This document shows, piece after piece, positions 42,801 to 53,348 of a stretch of DNA of 64,000 nucleotides. The stretch lies in the NCBI GenBank assembly GCA_025765615.1, contig JAIVFJ010000016.1, positions 124,001 through 188,000 on the forward strand, in the 5' to 3' direction. Position numbers and translations under genes: made by a program. Source of the DNA: Zopfochytrium polystomum (Eukaryota; Chytridiomycota; Chytridiomycetes; Chytridiales; Chytridiaceae). Below the pieces are notes generated by a model. That model was not told the origin of the DNA. It saw only the letters and a program-made list of their open reading frames with translations, and did no database searches. The stretch's first letter is position 1. Each line of letters starts with the position of its first letter.

Positions 42801-44837
42801 GAAGTCATGGAGCTTTTTATTGATCAATAAAACTGGTCTCAACGCAAAGCACGAAAGGCGACATAATCATTCCACATCTGCATGGCTATCTTGTCACGAA
42901 AAGCCCCAGCCCCTCGGTCATCTGCCACACCTGTGTCATCATCTGGTGAATCCGACAATTCGTCATCAACAGAATCGTCGAAGCTATCAGACCTTCCCTC
43001 CTCCCGAATGAAGTTGAACAAAATTGCAAGCGCAGTAACCAAATCCACTTGCACTTCGATTGGGAAAGGCTTCATGTTGGAGAGCATAGGAGAGCGTTTC
43101 TTCAAGGCTCCAAAGATCCTTTCAATGACGTTTCTTGCAGAAGCATGGCGGAGGTTGAACAGCTCCTTTGGACCTGAAGGCCTGTGGGCGGTAGAGAACA
43201 TTTAGTGAGAAAATAATGTGCGCCGGAGGTGTATGGGGAGAGGATCGCAGAAGAGAAATGCAAAGAAGCAGAAGCAACACTACCTCAAGTTTCCTTGTGC
43301 AAATTCTTTCAAGTGGTAACGGACTCCTCGATATGGAACGAGAAACTGGCTGGACAGCGCGTAGCCAGCATCAGCTAAGTAGTATTTTCCTGGAGGGACA
43401 GAAAACCCCAATTCCAACGCGTTTGAAAGGACCTTTTCGAGACTGTTCAGATGATCGTGCAATTCATCAACAACAGTACCTTACTGTCATGAGCGCTTCC
43501 CTCCCATCCAGCCAGTATGTACTGAAATCGCATGTCAAACCCGCAGACAGCGAGTACATTCTGGCTGAGTGTACCCTTCCGATTCCGCCAAGCAATTGAT
43601 TGAGTTTCCAGAACGGCCGCAGAGATGTGTGATCCGTCGATCGCACCTGAGGAAAGGGTTGGATTAAAAGGCAGATCATGACACAGTCAAACCAATGCAA
43701 TCTTTGAAGTACGGGTAAAGTTTGCGATCTCGGCGGATCTCAGTAGGGGTAGTGGATCTGACTCCAACGACAGGAAGTTTCAAGTAGCGTTTCTTCAGCG
43801 AAACAAGCGCACGGATGACGCCCTTGAAGGAACGACTGACAGTGTCAGCACTTCGCTGGAAGCGCTCGCGGACAATCCTCGACGAAACGTTTCCAGAGCA
43901 AGTGTAAAGGAAAATCGCGAGCTGTTCATCGTGGGACATGTAACGAGTACTTGGGAGCTTCCCTGTCGCCACGAGAAGCTTTGTGAGACGGCTGTGACCA
44001 TGGGTGGATCGCAGAGATTGGATCAGAGCGGGACAGGAACGACCTCAATGAGGTGAATGGGACTTAACTCAAACGTTTCTATGTCCATGCGAAGAGCATT
44101 GTGAATGCGATCCTTATGCCCCCTGCGAAGCTCGTCCAACCAGTCTTGACCACGCAACTTGGACGTGCATACAGCTGTCTTGCAAAACCACCGAGCCCAT
44201 TGCGGAAGGATGGTGTGTTCCAACGAGAGGGAAGCGACCACGGCTGATGCAAGAACGATTATACGGCGGGATGCAGCGTTTCTGAACAAGGTGTGGTGTT
44301 GCTGTATCTGGTGGTGGTAGTACTTGTCGAGCTCTGTGTGTGCTTCTGACTCCTCATTGCTGTTGTCCATGATCGGAGATCGGTGCAGAGCGGGCAGTCA
44401 AAACAACGGTCAAATGTCCCAAACAAAAGGCGAAATACAGGTCCCGACCTGTTTTTCGATTCTGGCCTTTTTGCGGGAAGAAAAACGGTGGGGCCGAGCA
44501 GTTCATGCACGGCTCAGCCACCTGCCCGATTTGGATCTGGCGCCGAGCATTTTTTCCAATTTTCCTGTTTTTTATCTGGATCCACTCAGCGCCGAGCAGA
44601 CTGGAGCAAAAGTGGCAAACAGAATCCGGCGCCGAGCGACCCGTGCGGGAAAGAGTGAATTGTAGCGGCCGAGAGACAAATCACGATACAATACAGTTTT
44701 TCATTTAGGAGATTTTCGGCGCCGAGCGAGGCCTTAATATCGTCATCCATTCTCCATTTTTCTCTTTCAATAAGGATAAAAAAGCCGGGACTTTGCTAGA
44801 GTTTGGTGCTGGTATTCCTTATGCCAATTACTTTTAA
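39834..44837 (+). CDS. F-box/WD40-repeat protein, last intron interrupted by a Harbinger element
   Basis: Exon 1 (39834-41150) encodes an F-box (LLSRLPSEITDRIIASIADH...WRALFLARW, residues about 41-95), a Ser-rich linker and about six WD40 blades (VTGTSDCEVRVWDSATGQC, ASPTEAKVWDAASG, LSRGDGAVRMWNPATGRC, RSIRVWDIKTGDL). The donor CTG|GTGAGT at 41151 pairs in phase with an acceptor TTTCAATAAG at 44774, giving a 20-residue last exon (DKKAGTLLEF...) and a stop at 44835-44837; total 459 residues. Without the transposon and one TTA the intron is 83 bp, normal here. It is likely an SCF substrate receptor. A related gene lies at 51721-53116. Confidence 0.85.
41193..41195. repeat. TTA target-site duplication, left
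   Basis: TTA directly before the left inverted repeat; its copy is 44734-44736. Confidence 0.9.
41196..41211 (+). repeat. Left terminal inverted repeat of Harbinger element
   Basis: GGCCTCGCTCGGCGCC, exact inverse of 44718-44733. Confidence 0.95.
41368..42802 (+). CDS. Harbinger Myb/SANT-like DNA-binding protein
   Basis: Three exons (41368-41747, 41819-41921, 42002-42802) give 427 residues. The Myb/SANT-like domain starts at MTWTRERASFLLKTLQ and continues LKSRYYVEKRRWEAIQKMKGLSGWGWSEQS...DDVVFDAFVAAQPKG...YKDLRALG, the trihelix pattern found in the accessory protein of PIF/Harbinger elements. An acidic/Ser linker, a Pro-rich PAPPPLPPMPP stretch and a helical C-terminus (FLRMEDIFVASEIFASNP...FIKHLVKQKH) follow. 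In characterised elements this protein binds subterminal repeats and carries the nuclease into the nucleus. Confidence 0.85.
42839..44370 (-). CDS. Harbinger DDE transposase (HARBI1/ALP1-like nuclease)
   Basis: Five exons (44370-44069, 43991-43693, 43646-43480, 43432-43284, 43181-42839) join in phase to 419 residues. DDE_Tnp_4 core: CIGAIDGSHI (first Asp), WEGSAHDSKVL (second Asp), YLADAGYAL, and NVIERIFGALKKR (catalytic Glu). Upstream is the HTH-like part (MSHDEQLAIFLYTCSGNVSSRIVRERFQRS...VSRSF). An acidic tail (SDSFDDSVDDELSDSPDDD) precedes the end. All key residues are present and no frame is broken. It is paired with the convergent SANT protein of the same element. Confidence 0.92.
44539..44733. 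repeat. Subterminal GCGCCGAGC repeats
   Basis: GCGCCGAGC occurs at about 44540, 44589, 44630 and 44719, the last being part of the terminal inverted repeat; degenerate GGCCGAG copies occur near 44490 and 44665. The left end has only the terminal copy. Confidence 0.75.
44734..44736. repeat. TTA target-site duplication, right
   Basis: TTA directly after the right inverted repeat. Confidence 0.9.
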
Positions 44838-45229
44838 AAATGTTGCGAGAGTATAAGGTCTGACTGTAACAAATGACTATTCAAAATTACTTCCGCAATT
44901 GTTGTCTGCTTCTCTGCTCCGCAAGTCCGACCTTGGCCAAATGCTGGCAGCGGTGGCACCTACGACGCATGGTCATAGTCAGATCCTAAAAGCAAGGTTC
45001 TTCAGGAGAACGTGACGGTAATGACGATTGCTCCCCGCATCAGGCCAACACAGGCCTCCAGCGAGTGGAAGCGGTTTGTCGTGCTGCCTTCACGGCAAAC
45101 AGACTCCGGAGATATCGTCAAAAGATCGCTCATATAAGATCCCTTGTGTTCAACAGAAGGAACGGTAAATGGGGAGAAAACTTTAACTACGTTTATATTC
45201 ATAGAGGAGGAATACCAAGCAAATCTAGT

Positions 45230-48104
45230 TCAGATAGAAACACCATCAAACACAAGAGTGTAAACGCTGTTGGCCTCCGCCTTCAATGCGTACTTCCCGT
45301 TGAATGTCGCAGTCGACTTCTTAAGCAGTTTCTTCCCACCAGAGTTCGTCGCATATACCGTCACAGTCCCGGCGCTGCCCTTGATTCCGCCAGTCGTTAA
45401 ATCGTACGTGATGGTTTGTCCGTTTCCATAGTTGACAGTCACAAACACAAGCTTCGAAGACCCCGACCCCGAGTACGCAGCAACCGTGTTTGCGTCGGAC
45501 GAACCGTAAATTGTGTAGCCTGCCCGAATGAACCTCGAAAACTGAGCAATCATGTAGTACTTTGTGTTCACGGCAACGAGCTTTGCCCTGTCGGGGCTGT
45601 TCTGGTCCGAGTCCGACCCATACTGCGCGTTCAACGGACCCCATCCGCCGACCGGCTCGACGATCTGCCAGTACACCCACGCCGACGGTTTCAAAAAGTT
45701 GATGTCCTCCGTGATGCTCTGCACCGTGACCATCCCGTCGTTGTCGCCGTTCCCAAACTCGGACATCCACAGCGGCCGCGAGCCCGCGGCAGACCGGAGC
45801 TTGGTCCGCGCCGAGTTGTCGCGGAACGGGTCGAGCCCAGAGTATCCGTGCACGTTGAGGCGGCCGGTGCGCGATCCGACCGAGGTGGCGAGGGTTGTGA
45901 TTGCGGCGGATACCGAGTTTTCGTCGGACGCTGCGATGGTCACGTTGGTGATCGAAAGCGCTGCAAGCTCGGTTTGAAGGTTCCCAAGAAGCGTGTATTG
46001 AACGTCTGTTTTGATATTGCATCTGTTTGGATAGGAGAGCGCGGTTGCCAAATTAGCCCATCGGCCGTAGCCCGAGTGCCAAGAACCCCTCTTGTCTTCT
46101 CGATTTTGAGCTTACCCTTCTTGCCCTGTGCCAATGTTCCACCATCCAGCGGTCGGCTCGTTGAACATTTCAACACTGCGAACTGGGATACCCCAATATC
46201 GCTGGGAGTGGCTGACTGTCGCCGCAACGTATTTCGCAAAATTGGAGTATTGGGAGCTGGCGAGTGCTCCACCTGCCGACGTGAGCTCGTTGGTCATCCA
46301 CCACATCGGCGCATTCGAAAAGAACTCGAATGTGGCTCCTACAGATGCGAAATTTAGCCTCTGCCAAAAAAATTACCCGAAAGAGGCAAGCCATATATAC
46401 TGGATCCGATAACCTACCACGCGCATAGGCAGCTCTCAAAATCGACCTTTGGTTGGCATCTCTATCCCAATTCCAGCTTGACGACGAAGGATCCGCATTG
46501 CCGCCGTCAATCCAAAATCCTTCAACCCGTTTGTACCAAGGCATGGCTGAGGATGCCTCAGTTTTCCCGCTGGTCGTCTTATCACCTGCAACGCCAGAGC
46601 CGCCAATGTTGTATCGCGCAATCTGCAGGCCCAACGCTGGAATCGACGCTCCGTTCGGCAACGTGACCGAATCAGCCGTGGAAAACACCAAGTCCGCGAT
46701 CAACGTCTCGGAGGCGGAGCCGCCGACGCCGCGTCCCCACCACGCCACCGAGGTTCCGAATCCGTCCCAGACGCCGCGGTTGTCCGACGTGCTCAGCGTG
46801 ACGACGTAGTTGCCTCCAGACGCGGTGTCCGGCAGCCAGTTCGGCCGCGGCAGGTAGCACCAGAATTGCGACGCGTCAGAGCCCGTCCAGCAGTGACCGG
46901 CGTTGGTGTTGATCGCGTCGCGGACGAGAGCCAAGTCCCCGGCAACTTCGCAGACAACGTTGTAGGTGACGGTGTCGTGCCAGTCCGAAACGCACGAGCG
47001 CGAGTCTCCCGAGGGCAGCCAGAGCGGCTGCGGCTGGCTGCAGTACGCGACGCCAGGCACGAGGTTGTCGTTCCAGCAGTTGGTGGCGTATCGCGCGCCG
47101 AGTGTGTTCCGGAGGGTTTGAAGATCGCCGCTGGAGGTGCACCGGAGGCTGTAGGAGCCGGAGTCGTGCCAGTCGGAGAAGCAGCTCAGAGGGTTGCCTT
47201 GGGGCAACCAGTTTGGCGCTGAGAGGTTGCACCAAAACTGGACGTCCGCGCTGGAAGTAGAGTTCCAGCAGTTTTGTCCGGTGCCAACCAGAAAAGTTTT
47301 GATTGATGCAAGATCGTTGACGTTCGTGCAGCGCACGTTGTATGTGTCTGTGCTATTCCAGTCGCTAAAGCAGCCTTTGGGGTCGATGGAGGGAATGTAC
47401 GGCGGCTGCGGCGTGTTGCAATAGAATAAGGGAGAGGTTCCCCAGCAGTTCAGTCCCTTTCCTTTCAAAGTAGCCTGAAACGGTGCGACATCGGCCGGAT
47501 TGGAGCAGCCAACGTTGAAAGATCCCCCATCAGTCCAAGTGCTGAAGCAACTCAAGGGATCGCCTGTAGGCAGCCAGGACGGCACGTTTTTCGAGCACCA
47601 GAACTGTCCTGTGATGTATGCCCCTGTCAAATGATCGCATGATTGGGAAGGGAGGGTAGCCCTCGCTTGGAACTTACCGAAGTACTTTGAATCGGTCCAG
47701 CAGTTGAACCCGGCCGAGGTGAGTTCGGACTTTACTGCGCTGAGGTCCGAGCCCTTGCTGCACATAACATTGAACGTCCCAGCTCCGTCCTGCCAGGAAG
47801 AGAAGCATGATTTCGGGTCCTGCGTGGCGCGGCGGGAAAGGCGGATGGGTTCGTGCTGCATGTTGCAAGGTGGCAGACGGGTGAGACACAGAATGAGCAA
47901 CGAGCGATCAACGGTCCAAAGGCGAAACGGGGTCTCCTCGAAGAAGCAAGCAAAGCAGTCGCTCGTTAGCAGCCCCCTTCCTCCCTCACTCACCCTGCGT
48001 TCGTCGACGGCGGCGGCGGCGGCGGCGGCGGGGCTGGCGGCAACGACTGCAAAGGAGACGGCGCTGGCAGCAGCAGCCGCGACGACAAGCTCGAGGGCCT
48101 TCAT
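45230..48104 (-). CDS. Secreted GH30 endo-beta-1,6-galactanase with five Cys-rich modules
   Basis: Five exons (48104-47994, 47855-47678, 47623-46418, 46338-46116, 46022-45230) give 836 residues. A signal peptide (MKALELVVAAAAASAVSFAVVAAS) is followed by five tandem modules of about 58-65 residues, each with the pattern CFSDW.D...YNV.C...DL......L....CW......FWC....P.WLP. The C-terminal 450 residues are a family-30 glycoside hydrolase, closest in motif to fungal endo-beta-1,6-galactanases: VWDGFGTSVAWWG, ARYNIGGSG, FSNAPMWWM, MFNEPTAGWW (acid/base Glu near residue 559) and LWMSEFGNGD (nucleophile near 661), then a beta-sandwich end. It probably degrades plant or algal arabinogalactan. Two introns are multiples of three. 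Confidence 0.93.
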
Positions 48105-48896
48105 TCACCTTGGTGGGCGCTGGCGGCTCTTCCAAACGTTTTTCGTCCAAATTGGGAAACTGGAAAAACAAGTACAAATATGGATTGAATCAGAGACAAA
48201 AATGGGGCAGTCACGAGCCGAGCGGCCGGCGAGGCACGGATCCACGTGTCACGCACATCGCGCACACGCTTTGCAATGCAATGCGCGTCCTACCAATCTT
48301 CTGATAAGACCGTGTGCATGACATCACATAGCTTAGAAATAAAAAAATTTGCATCCGCATGAACGGAACGGGCTTGTGGGGACATAGCGGCTGTGTAAAA
48401 TCCGATGGAGAAAGGCCAGCTGGAAGCTAGAGCATCACAGCAATGCAATACCTTGAAAGATTTTTGCGTTTGCGTTCCCGTTCCCGGAGCTCAGTTCGGC
48501 GGGCTCGCTCAACTGTTGCTGCACCGCGGATTTCACCATGAGACGGTCCGGTCTTCAAGGAAGGGGCTTCTCGATCCGATCAAGGAAGAATCCCGGCAAT
48601 CACGTTGGGTTTTGCAGTTAAAGCAGCGTCGGCAACAGGACACGATTCCGGGGGCCGTGTTATGTTTGGTTGGTCACGGGGCACCCGCGAAAGGAATTCC
48701 AATGCGAGGTCCTTTAGGGATGGTTTTGCAAACACTGACTGACTGTGACCTTGTCACCAGAATGAGCGGAAGCTCGTCGTAATTGTACTTTGACGCCTTT
48801 GAGTATGCAGCGCAAAGAGGCCACGTTGATCCAGTAAATACGCTCCTTCGTCGGAAGGCGGTGCCCTCGGACCCGTTGAGCTAGGTTCATTCCGCA

Positions 48897-49028
48897 ATGT
48901 CATCTCGCTTGCCGGAGATGCTGGACGCGGTTCACGCACATCTGCCGAATTTGAAGCGCCTGATATCCACCACCCTGGACCGCCTCAACTCTGCCTTTGC
49001 GACCGCCCCGCCTGTGCCGAGTTCCTAA
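48897..49028 (+). CDS. Possible 43-residue amphipathic peptide
   Basis: Reads MSSRLPEMLDAVHAHLPNLK then RLISTTLDRLNSAFATAPPV and a stop; helical and amphipathic. No family is recognised; it may be an exon of a degraded gene. Confidence 0.2.
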   Translation: MSSRLPEMLDAVHAHLPNLKRLISTTLDRLNSAFATAPPVPSS

Positions 49029-50181
49029 GCTGGCCTCCATGCTCCTCGCTAGGGATCCCGCTGCCCCGCCGCCGAAATAGGAGGCGCTGGAGTCAACGAC
49101 TTGCCTGGCCCGGCAACAACACCCTTGACCCAGCCACCGCTCACGGCCCTGACCTCCTCCTCCTACTCCAACTTTTGGCAAGGATAATATGGTTGCGGTG
49201 GAAGCGAAACTTACAGCGAAGACGACTGGGACGATGATGAAGAAGTCGCGGTCCTCAGCGATGAGGCATGAGTATAAGGGAGAAGACTATTTGAGTCAAC
49301 TAGATCCCAGGATACTTTGGATGTTGAGTATTCGGAAGTGTGAGGTAGCCGAGCGAGGAGAGGCACGGGTCAAGTGTATCAAAAGCAAAAAATATCTCAA
49401 TAAATCAGATGACGGGACACAGTGGAACTAGCTCTTCGAATTCGACTGCTGCTGCTGCAACGGCAGTGGTGTTGACAGTAACCCGTTCTGGGTTGCAATA
49501 CCGGCGAACGACTCCCCCGCCATTGAAGTGAGGGCGGAATGCGCCGCTCTCGCACTACGCAGCCAAGTGCGGCCACATGCAGTTCTTCTTTTTTTTTCCT
49601 CCTTGGTCCAGCGCGGGCCTTTACCAGACTCGCGTCGATTGAACCCCGAATTCCAGACCTTCCAGCGAGACGTGCTCGACCATATCCAGGACGACTTTTT
49701 CTGGTTTATAGAGCTCGATCGGCCTGTGGTGTAACGCGACAATGATGTTTTCCTTCGTCCCAGTCCATTCATTTTTCATACATAACAGTCTGAGTTTCGA
49801 ACGATCCGGTCTTCGCTTTTGATTAAGCGACTTGGTATCGCTGTTCCTCAACATAAAAGTTCAAGTCAACATACAAGTTATACCAAGTCCAGTATATTGC
49901 GGTGCAAAAAGACGGGGAACAATGGAAACAAACATGAGGCTGGAAATAGCATGGGAATGAAAGACGTACGACTTCAAAAAAAAAAAAAAAAAAAAAAAAA
50001 AATGCAGGCTACTCGGGTTCCAACCACTGTGAAACCACCGGAGCAATCCGCCCAGAAAACTCAGACAAAGCCCGCAGCGCAAACCTCCGCCGCATGTCCT
50101 CGTCTTTGCCGTTCCTTGGTGCCGTCGACGTTTTCGTCCACCTGCTGCTTGTTTTTGGCGTCCATCGATCCGCCTTATGAT

Positions 50182-50427
50182 TCAGTGGAGGTTGTGTCCC
50201 GCGAGGGTGGTGTACAGAACCGGCGGCTTCTTCTCGCTCGTACGCGTCTTGCGGGGCTTTCCGATTGGCGACGCGGCGTCGTGCGACAAAGCGGGCGAGG
50301 CGGACGTTGAACGGGAGAGCGGGTCCATCGAGGACACGGTCGAAACGTTGGAGAGGCGGCGCGGGCGGAGCAAAGGGCTCTCGGTGGAGAAGGAGGCGGT
50401 GGTGGGGACGGCGAGAGTGGTGGTCAT
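50182..50427 (-). CDS. Possible 81-residue Ser-rich basic protein
   Basis: Starts MTTTLAVPTTASFSTESPLL, continues with RPRRLSNVSTVSSMDPLSRS and a KPRKTRTSEKK patch, ends LAGHNLH. The RRLSNVS and SRSTSASP strings look like kinase sites. Disordered; no domain. It could be a real small protein or a first exon. Confidence 0.33.
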   Translation of the reverse strand: MTTTLAVPTTASFSTESPLLRPRRLSNVSTVSSMDPLSRSTSASPALSHDAASPIGKPRKTRTSEKKPPVLYTTLAGHNLH

Positions 50428-51720
50428 TGCTGTTTGGTCTGGGTGTTGAAGCTGTTTGGCTCAGAGTGTTTGAGAGTGTTGTTCCGAAAGGATGAGATTG
50501 CGGTAGTGCTTGTTGGCTGAGTTTGAGGAGAAGGCAGCGCCCCCTGCTTTATATTGTGATGTTTCGTAACTTCCCCTCATTTGCCCTTGGGCAGTTTGTT
50601 TTCGTGGGGAATGTCCCACGGATTTCATCCACGAATTCGAGTGGTGGTCGTTCAAGAAGCTGCTTTCCGCGAATTTTTCGCGCACATGAACTCGGCTGTT
50701 CTCTATCTTCGGGGCTGTCTACTCAAAGCTGACAGTGCAACCGGTCCCAGTTGCAGTGTTGCGTATCCTTCCACCTTTCGTCGATGAGGAGAAGCAAACT
50801 TTTTAGAAGAATTACGGTTTTGCTGGCTCAATTATGAGATAATAATGGAAGATCTTGGTTGTCCACATGATATCATTCAATCTGCAGCATTCCCAGCGAG
50901 ATTTCTGATTGATAGGCTGGCCCAACTCAGCCGCTCCTCGCGATTAGGCAGCACAACCACGGCAATAGACACACAAGACTGCTGACTGTGAAATCGTGTT
51001 TGCTGGGTTCACCTTCTCTTGGTCCGAGGCGTTTCCGCCACTGCATTCGTTGTGCGCCGCCTTGAAGCTCGATGGACTGGCTCTGGTAGAGTTCCAAACC
51101 CGTCCGCCTTGGTGGTACCCCAAGGATGCGGCCGAGATGTTATATTTCGAGACTATGCCAGTATCCCGCACCCCTGGAGCCGAGAATTAGCCCGAGTACA
51201 AGACTGACCCGGAACTGTTGCGCAGCGGCAAACCGCTGCCAACTATCATCGCCGGTTGGAGTGTAAAGTCAGGACAAGCATTCCGAAGAATGCGATAAAT
51301 ATGTCAATAATTTGAGTCAGCAAAGGTTTGGGCCACTACGTTCTCGGTAGCTTGCCGCGCCTTTGCGCGGTCGGTTACGGCGTTGACGGCAGCCCGTCAG
51401 ACAAACTTATGACTCTTTGGCGGGTTGGGCGGTCCTCGCACCAGAGTGTAGTAGGTAGAGCAGATGGAACGTGATGGGGTGCGGCTAGAGCGTTTGGAAG
51501 TGGGCCGGTATTCGCGCTCATGGGTTTTTTCTGGACATCGATCGAGCTTGCAAATAGGTTGTTGACGAAGTCTTGGACGGAGATCGACTTCTGGATGCCT
51601 CGATGCAGTGCATATTCTGCTTCAGATGAACGGCGCCACTTTCGATCGGCTAAGGCAGAGAAGAAACGTCGCCGTCATTCACCTCTCCACGTCATTCGGG
51701 ATAAACACGCCTCGAGTGCA

Positions 51721-53116
51721 CTATTTTTTCAATTCCATGAACTCGTGGGCGTAAGAAATTCCCTTATCGAAATCCCACATCACAACTTGGCCATACTATC
51801 AAGAGCACGTTAGTCTTAATGTACTTTTGGTGACCAGAAAGGCTCTTAACTGCGTCACCGGCGGCGATTCCTGATGCGTGCAGCGCAATCCCTGCATGGA
51901 AGGCGCCACGTCGCGGAGGGAAGACCTGCAACAACTTCCCGCCTTCTTTGAGATCCCGAATTTCCATGCTTACCATTCCACTTTTTCTGCTTTTTACCAA
52001 TAAGTTGCCGTCGTAAAGGCAAAGGACCAATCCCCAATCGCTGCAAATTTCCACAAACGAGCGCTTCCCAGATTGAATGTCCCACACGCAAACCCCATTT
52101 TCGAGTTCCACTGCCAGCATGGACTTTGCGAGCTGGATCGACCCTACGGCGGTCTTGAACTGGCCTGAATGAACGACATCACCAGAGGGCAGGCGGACCA
52201 CTTGGACCGTATTGCCAAGGTCGGCGTACGCAAGGAAGCTCTCGTGCACGTCCACTTTGCTAAGCCAGCGCTTTGCGAAGGTTTGCACAATGTTTTTTGT
52301 GGACCGGGACCAAACGTTGACCTGATGCGGGGCTGAAGCGATAATGAGCTCGCTGTTGAGGTGAACAAAGTTTACACCAAATCTGAGCCCTCGAAGCGTG
52401 TCCTGGTGCACGCCAGTCTTTGCATCCCACACTTTGACCAGGCCGTCCGTCGTCCCACAAACTATTGTGCTGCCGTGACAGGCGACGCTAGTGACGCCCA
52501 GTTCCGAAGCGTCGAGAGTCCGCACGCACTTTCTCGTGCTCCGCTCCCAAATCTTGACCTTGCCGTCCTGGGAAGCCGTCACGATCGAATACGCGTCGAC
52601 GCAGATTGCGTGCACGAAGTGAGCGTGCGTGCCCTTGAGACTGTCGCCTGTGCGTGTCCGCACCCGCGATCGGAAGCCGGCGAGAGCGGTGCGGTCGCGG
52701 AAGAGCGTTTTCCAAGGTACAGACGCGATCGGTACCCGCCGGCGGTCGGCGCGGACCTTGCGCGTGGTCTGGCCGCGATCCAGGATGTTTGGAGAGTCGG
52801 CGAGCGAGACCGGTGGCGCCCAGCGGGCGAGGAATATTGGGCGCCAGATCCTGTCGTCGGCGGCCCGGAGCGACCAGCGCCTGGAGACGCGGCAGAGGCG
52901 GGCAAGCGATTTGAAGTCGGATGACAGCTGCAGGAACTTGAGCACGCGGAAAAGGACCTCCTCTGGCATGCTCTCCAGGCTTGGTTGCATCGCATTGTGC
53001 TGCGGCTGTCGCCGCGGACGAGGTGGGTGCTGTGGTTGACGGGTGGGTGGACGAGAAGCTCGGCGTTGGCCCGACGGTAAGGTTCTTGGTGGATTGTCCT
53101 TGTTGGCGTTCCCCAT
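51721..53116 (-). CDS. F-box/WD40-repeat protein (second paralogue)
   Basis: Two exons (53116-51851 and 51795-51721) joined by a 55-bp intron (GTTAAG...GATAG) give 446 residues. A Pro/Arg/Gln-rich N-terminus leads to an F-box (LESMPEEVLFRVLKFLQ...RIWRPIFLARW, about 47-100) and then WD40 blades (VTASQDGKVKIWERSTRKC, VCGTTDGLVKVWDAKTG, ASAPHQVNVWSRSTK, LENGVCVWDIQSGKR). The last exon reads YGQVVMWDFDKGISYAHEF. Overall plan, the FLARW after the F-box, and a late short intron match the gene at 39834-44837, so the two are paralogues. A likely SCF E3 receptor; targets unknown. Confidence 0.85.
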
Positions 53117-53348
53117 TGTTCCATTGGTAACTTTTCGAGGCAAGGACAAGTGTGTGTCAGCAACTACGCCACCCTGCCTTGTCTCGTGCTGCCACCATTT
53201 CAACCGCAAGTGGGTTGAGACCTCTAACCGCAACTTCCGTGGACTACCCAAGGATAATTGCAAGCAATGCCGCTTCGCCGAAGTTGTCACCGCCCTGCAG
53301 AGGGACAGCAGCGGCACCGACGCACACAGCAATCGTAAACGCTAGACG

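Larger units (their letters stand above)
41196..44733. mobile_element. PIF/Harbinger DNA transposon, 3,538 bp, apparently intact
   Basis: Perfect 16-bp terminal inverted repeats GGCCTCGCTCGGCGCC (41196-41211 and 44718-44733), flanked by TTA on both sides, the standard PIF/Harbinger target duplication. It carries the two usual genes, a Myb/SANT-like DNA-binding protein (+) and a DDE nuclease (-), arranged tail to tail with 36 bp between stops. Both close in phase without stops or frameshifts. It lies inside the last intron of an F-box/WD40 gene. Confidence 0.95.
48105..51720. other. Gene-poor stretch with weak small frames
   Basis: Between the GH30 and F-box/WD40 genes. Frames of 60-125 codons occur (for example 48405-48782 + with GHGAPAKGIPMRGPLGMVLQ, and 49621-49854 - with ENIIVALHHRPIELYKPEKVVLD), but none has a clear start, domain or splice support. 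They could be gene remnants. An A run of about 28 bp lies at 49975-50002. Two slightly better frames are listed separately. Confidence 0.45.
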
